64,000 nt of DNA, from NCBI GenBank assembly GCA_002709405.1, contig PAQV01000019.1, positions 1 through 64,000 on the forward strand, in the 5' to 3' direction. The notes beneath the pieces were generated by a model, which worked only from the letters and a program-made list of their open reading frames with translations, had not been told where the DNA came from and made no database searches. A program made the position numbers and the translations under genes. Each line of letters starts with the position of its first letter. Position 1 is the stretch's first letter. The DNA is from Paracoccaceae bacterium (GTDB lineage Bacteria > Pseudomonadota > Alphaproteobacteria > Rhodobacterales > Rhodobacteraceae). This document shows, in pieces, positions 63,598 through 64,000 of the stretch.

Positions 63598-64000
63598 ATG
63601 GCACGGGTAAGGGTGGACTACGAGGATCACGTGGCGATCGTGACACTCACCCGGGGCGACAAGATGAACGCCCTGGATGAGGAGATGGTGCAGGCGATCC
63701 TGGCGGCGGGGGCCGAGGTTGCAGCGTCGGATGCACGGGCGGTTGTTCTGGCGGGCGAGGGGCGGAGTTTCTGCGCGGGGCTCGACCTGCAGAGCTTTGC
63801 CAAGATGGCCGGGATGGACGTGGAGAGCTGGCTGATGAAGCGGACCCATGCGGATGCCAATTACATGCAGGAAGTCGCCATGACCTGGCGCAGGGTGCCG
63901 GTGCCGGTGATCGCGGCGCTGCAGGGGGCGGTGTTCGGCGGTGGGCTGCAGTTGGCCCTTGGAGCGGACATCCGGATTGCCGCGCCGGACGTGCAGATGG
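63598..64000 (+). CDS. Enoyl-CoA hydratase/isomerase family (3' end outside window)
   Basis: Starts MARVRVDYEDHVAIVTLTRG with GGAGGAG seven bases upstream and runs open to the window end (134 codons seen of ~260). Crotonase signatures: oxyanion-hole strand GEGRSFCAGLDLQSFAKMAG, then VIAALQGAVFGGGLQLALGA. The catalytic Glu region is just beyond the end, so hydratase or isomerase cannot be chosen. Confidence 0.92.
   Translation, partial: MARVRVDYEDHVAIVTLTRGDKMNALDEEMVQAILAAGAEVAASDARAVVLAGEGRSFCAGLDLQSFAKMAGMDVESWLMKRTHADANYMQEVAMTWRRVPVPVIAALQGAVFGGGLQLALGADIRIAAPDVQM

Overview
The window looks like a chromosomal segment of an alphaproteobacterium of the Rhodobacteraceae (roseobacter type). 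The basis is high GC, strong third-position G/C bias, and family-level gene identities and neighbourhoods: pcm-tolC-popZ-like order, a hmuSTUV block facing a hmuR-exbBD-tonB block, and a small protein resembling a family I associate with Rhodobacteraceae. No database search was possible, so genus is not assigned.

Layout. 1-5.6 kb: threonine synthase (cut by the window edge), an M16 peptidase, a GNAT acetyltransferase, an exported metallo-hydrolase and a GlcD-type FAD oxidoreductase. 5.7-10.3 kb: apt, a 36-residue small ORF, a small RHH-like protein, a LysE exporter, MTA phosphorylase and a SulP anion transporter. 10.4-14.0 kb: accessory DNA of lower GC, with an exported glycine-rich protein and a complete IS1595-type transposon (matched inverted repeats, perfect 8-bp target duplication) that carries three overlapping passenger genes. 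14.0-21.3 kb: flavin reductase, GNAT, EcsC, DUF1178, SDR, aspartate kinase and PtsP. 21.3-24.4 kb: a gene-free stretch with DnaA-box-like 9-mers, an MBL hydrolase and an acyl-CoA ligase.

24.4-39.2 kb is the second accessory region. It holds decayed genes (DUF1330 with an internal stop, a VOC protein with an internal stop, other fragments), a large calcium-binding/VCBS-like repeat protein split by a +1 frameshift, tRNA-Cys, and a three-gene operon of a two-partner secretion transporter (TpsB), its GLUG-repeat exoprotein (TpsA) and a caspase-like protein with Sel1 repeats.

39.5-48.8 kb is a haem uptake locus. One arm (minus) encodes a TonB-dependent haem receptor, a small exported protein, ExbB, two different ExbDs and TonB. 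The other arm (plus) encodes HmuS and the HmuTUV ABC importer. The two promoters face each other across a TTTAG/CTAAA inverted repeat. 48.9-52.9 kb carries a PCMT-like methyltransferase, TolC and a very acidic PopZ-like protein. 53-64 kb holds a small conserved protein, EF-P, an ABC membrane half without an ATPase, a broken caspase gene, YgfZ, a glycosyltransferase, an MsbA-like exporter with a tyrosine phosphatase, a class V aminotransferase, a HisC-like aminotransferase and the start of an enoyl-CoA hydratase.

A dispersed element (GGGTATTT followed by AAGAGAAAGAAGC) lies downstream of six different genes, always in the sense orientation of the gene it follows. It looks like a lineage-specific 3'-end signal.
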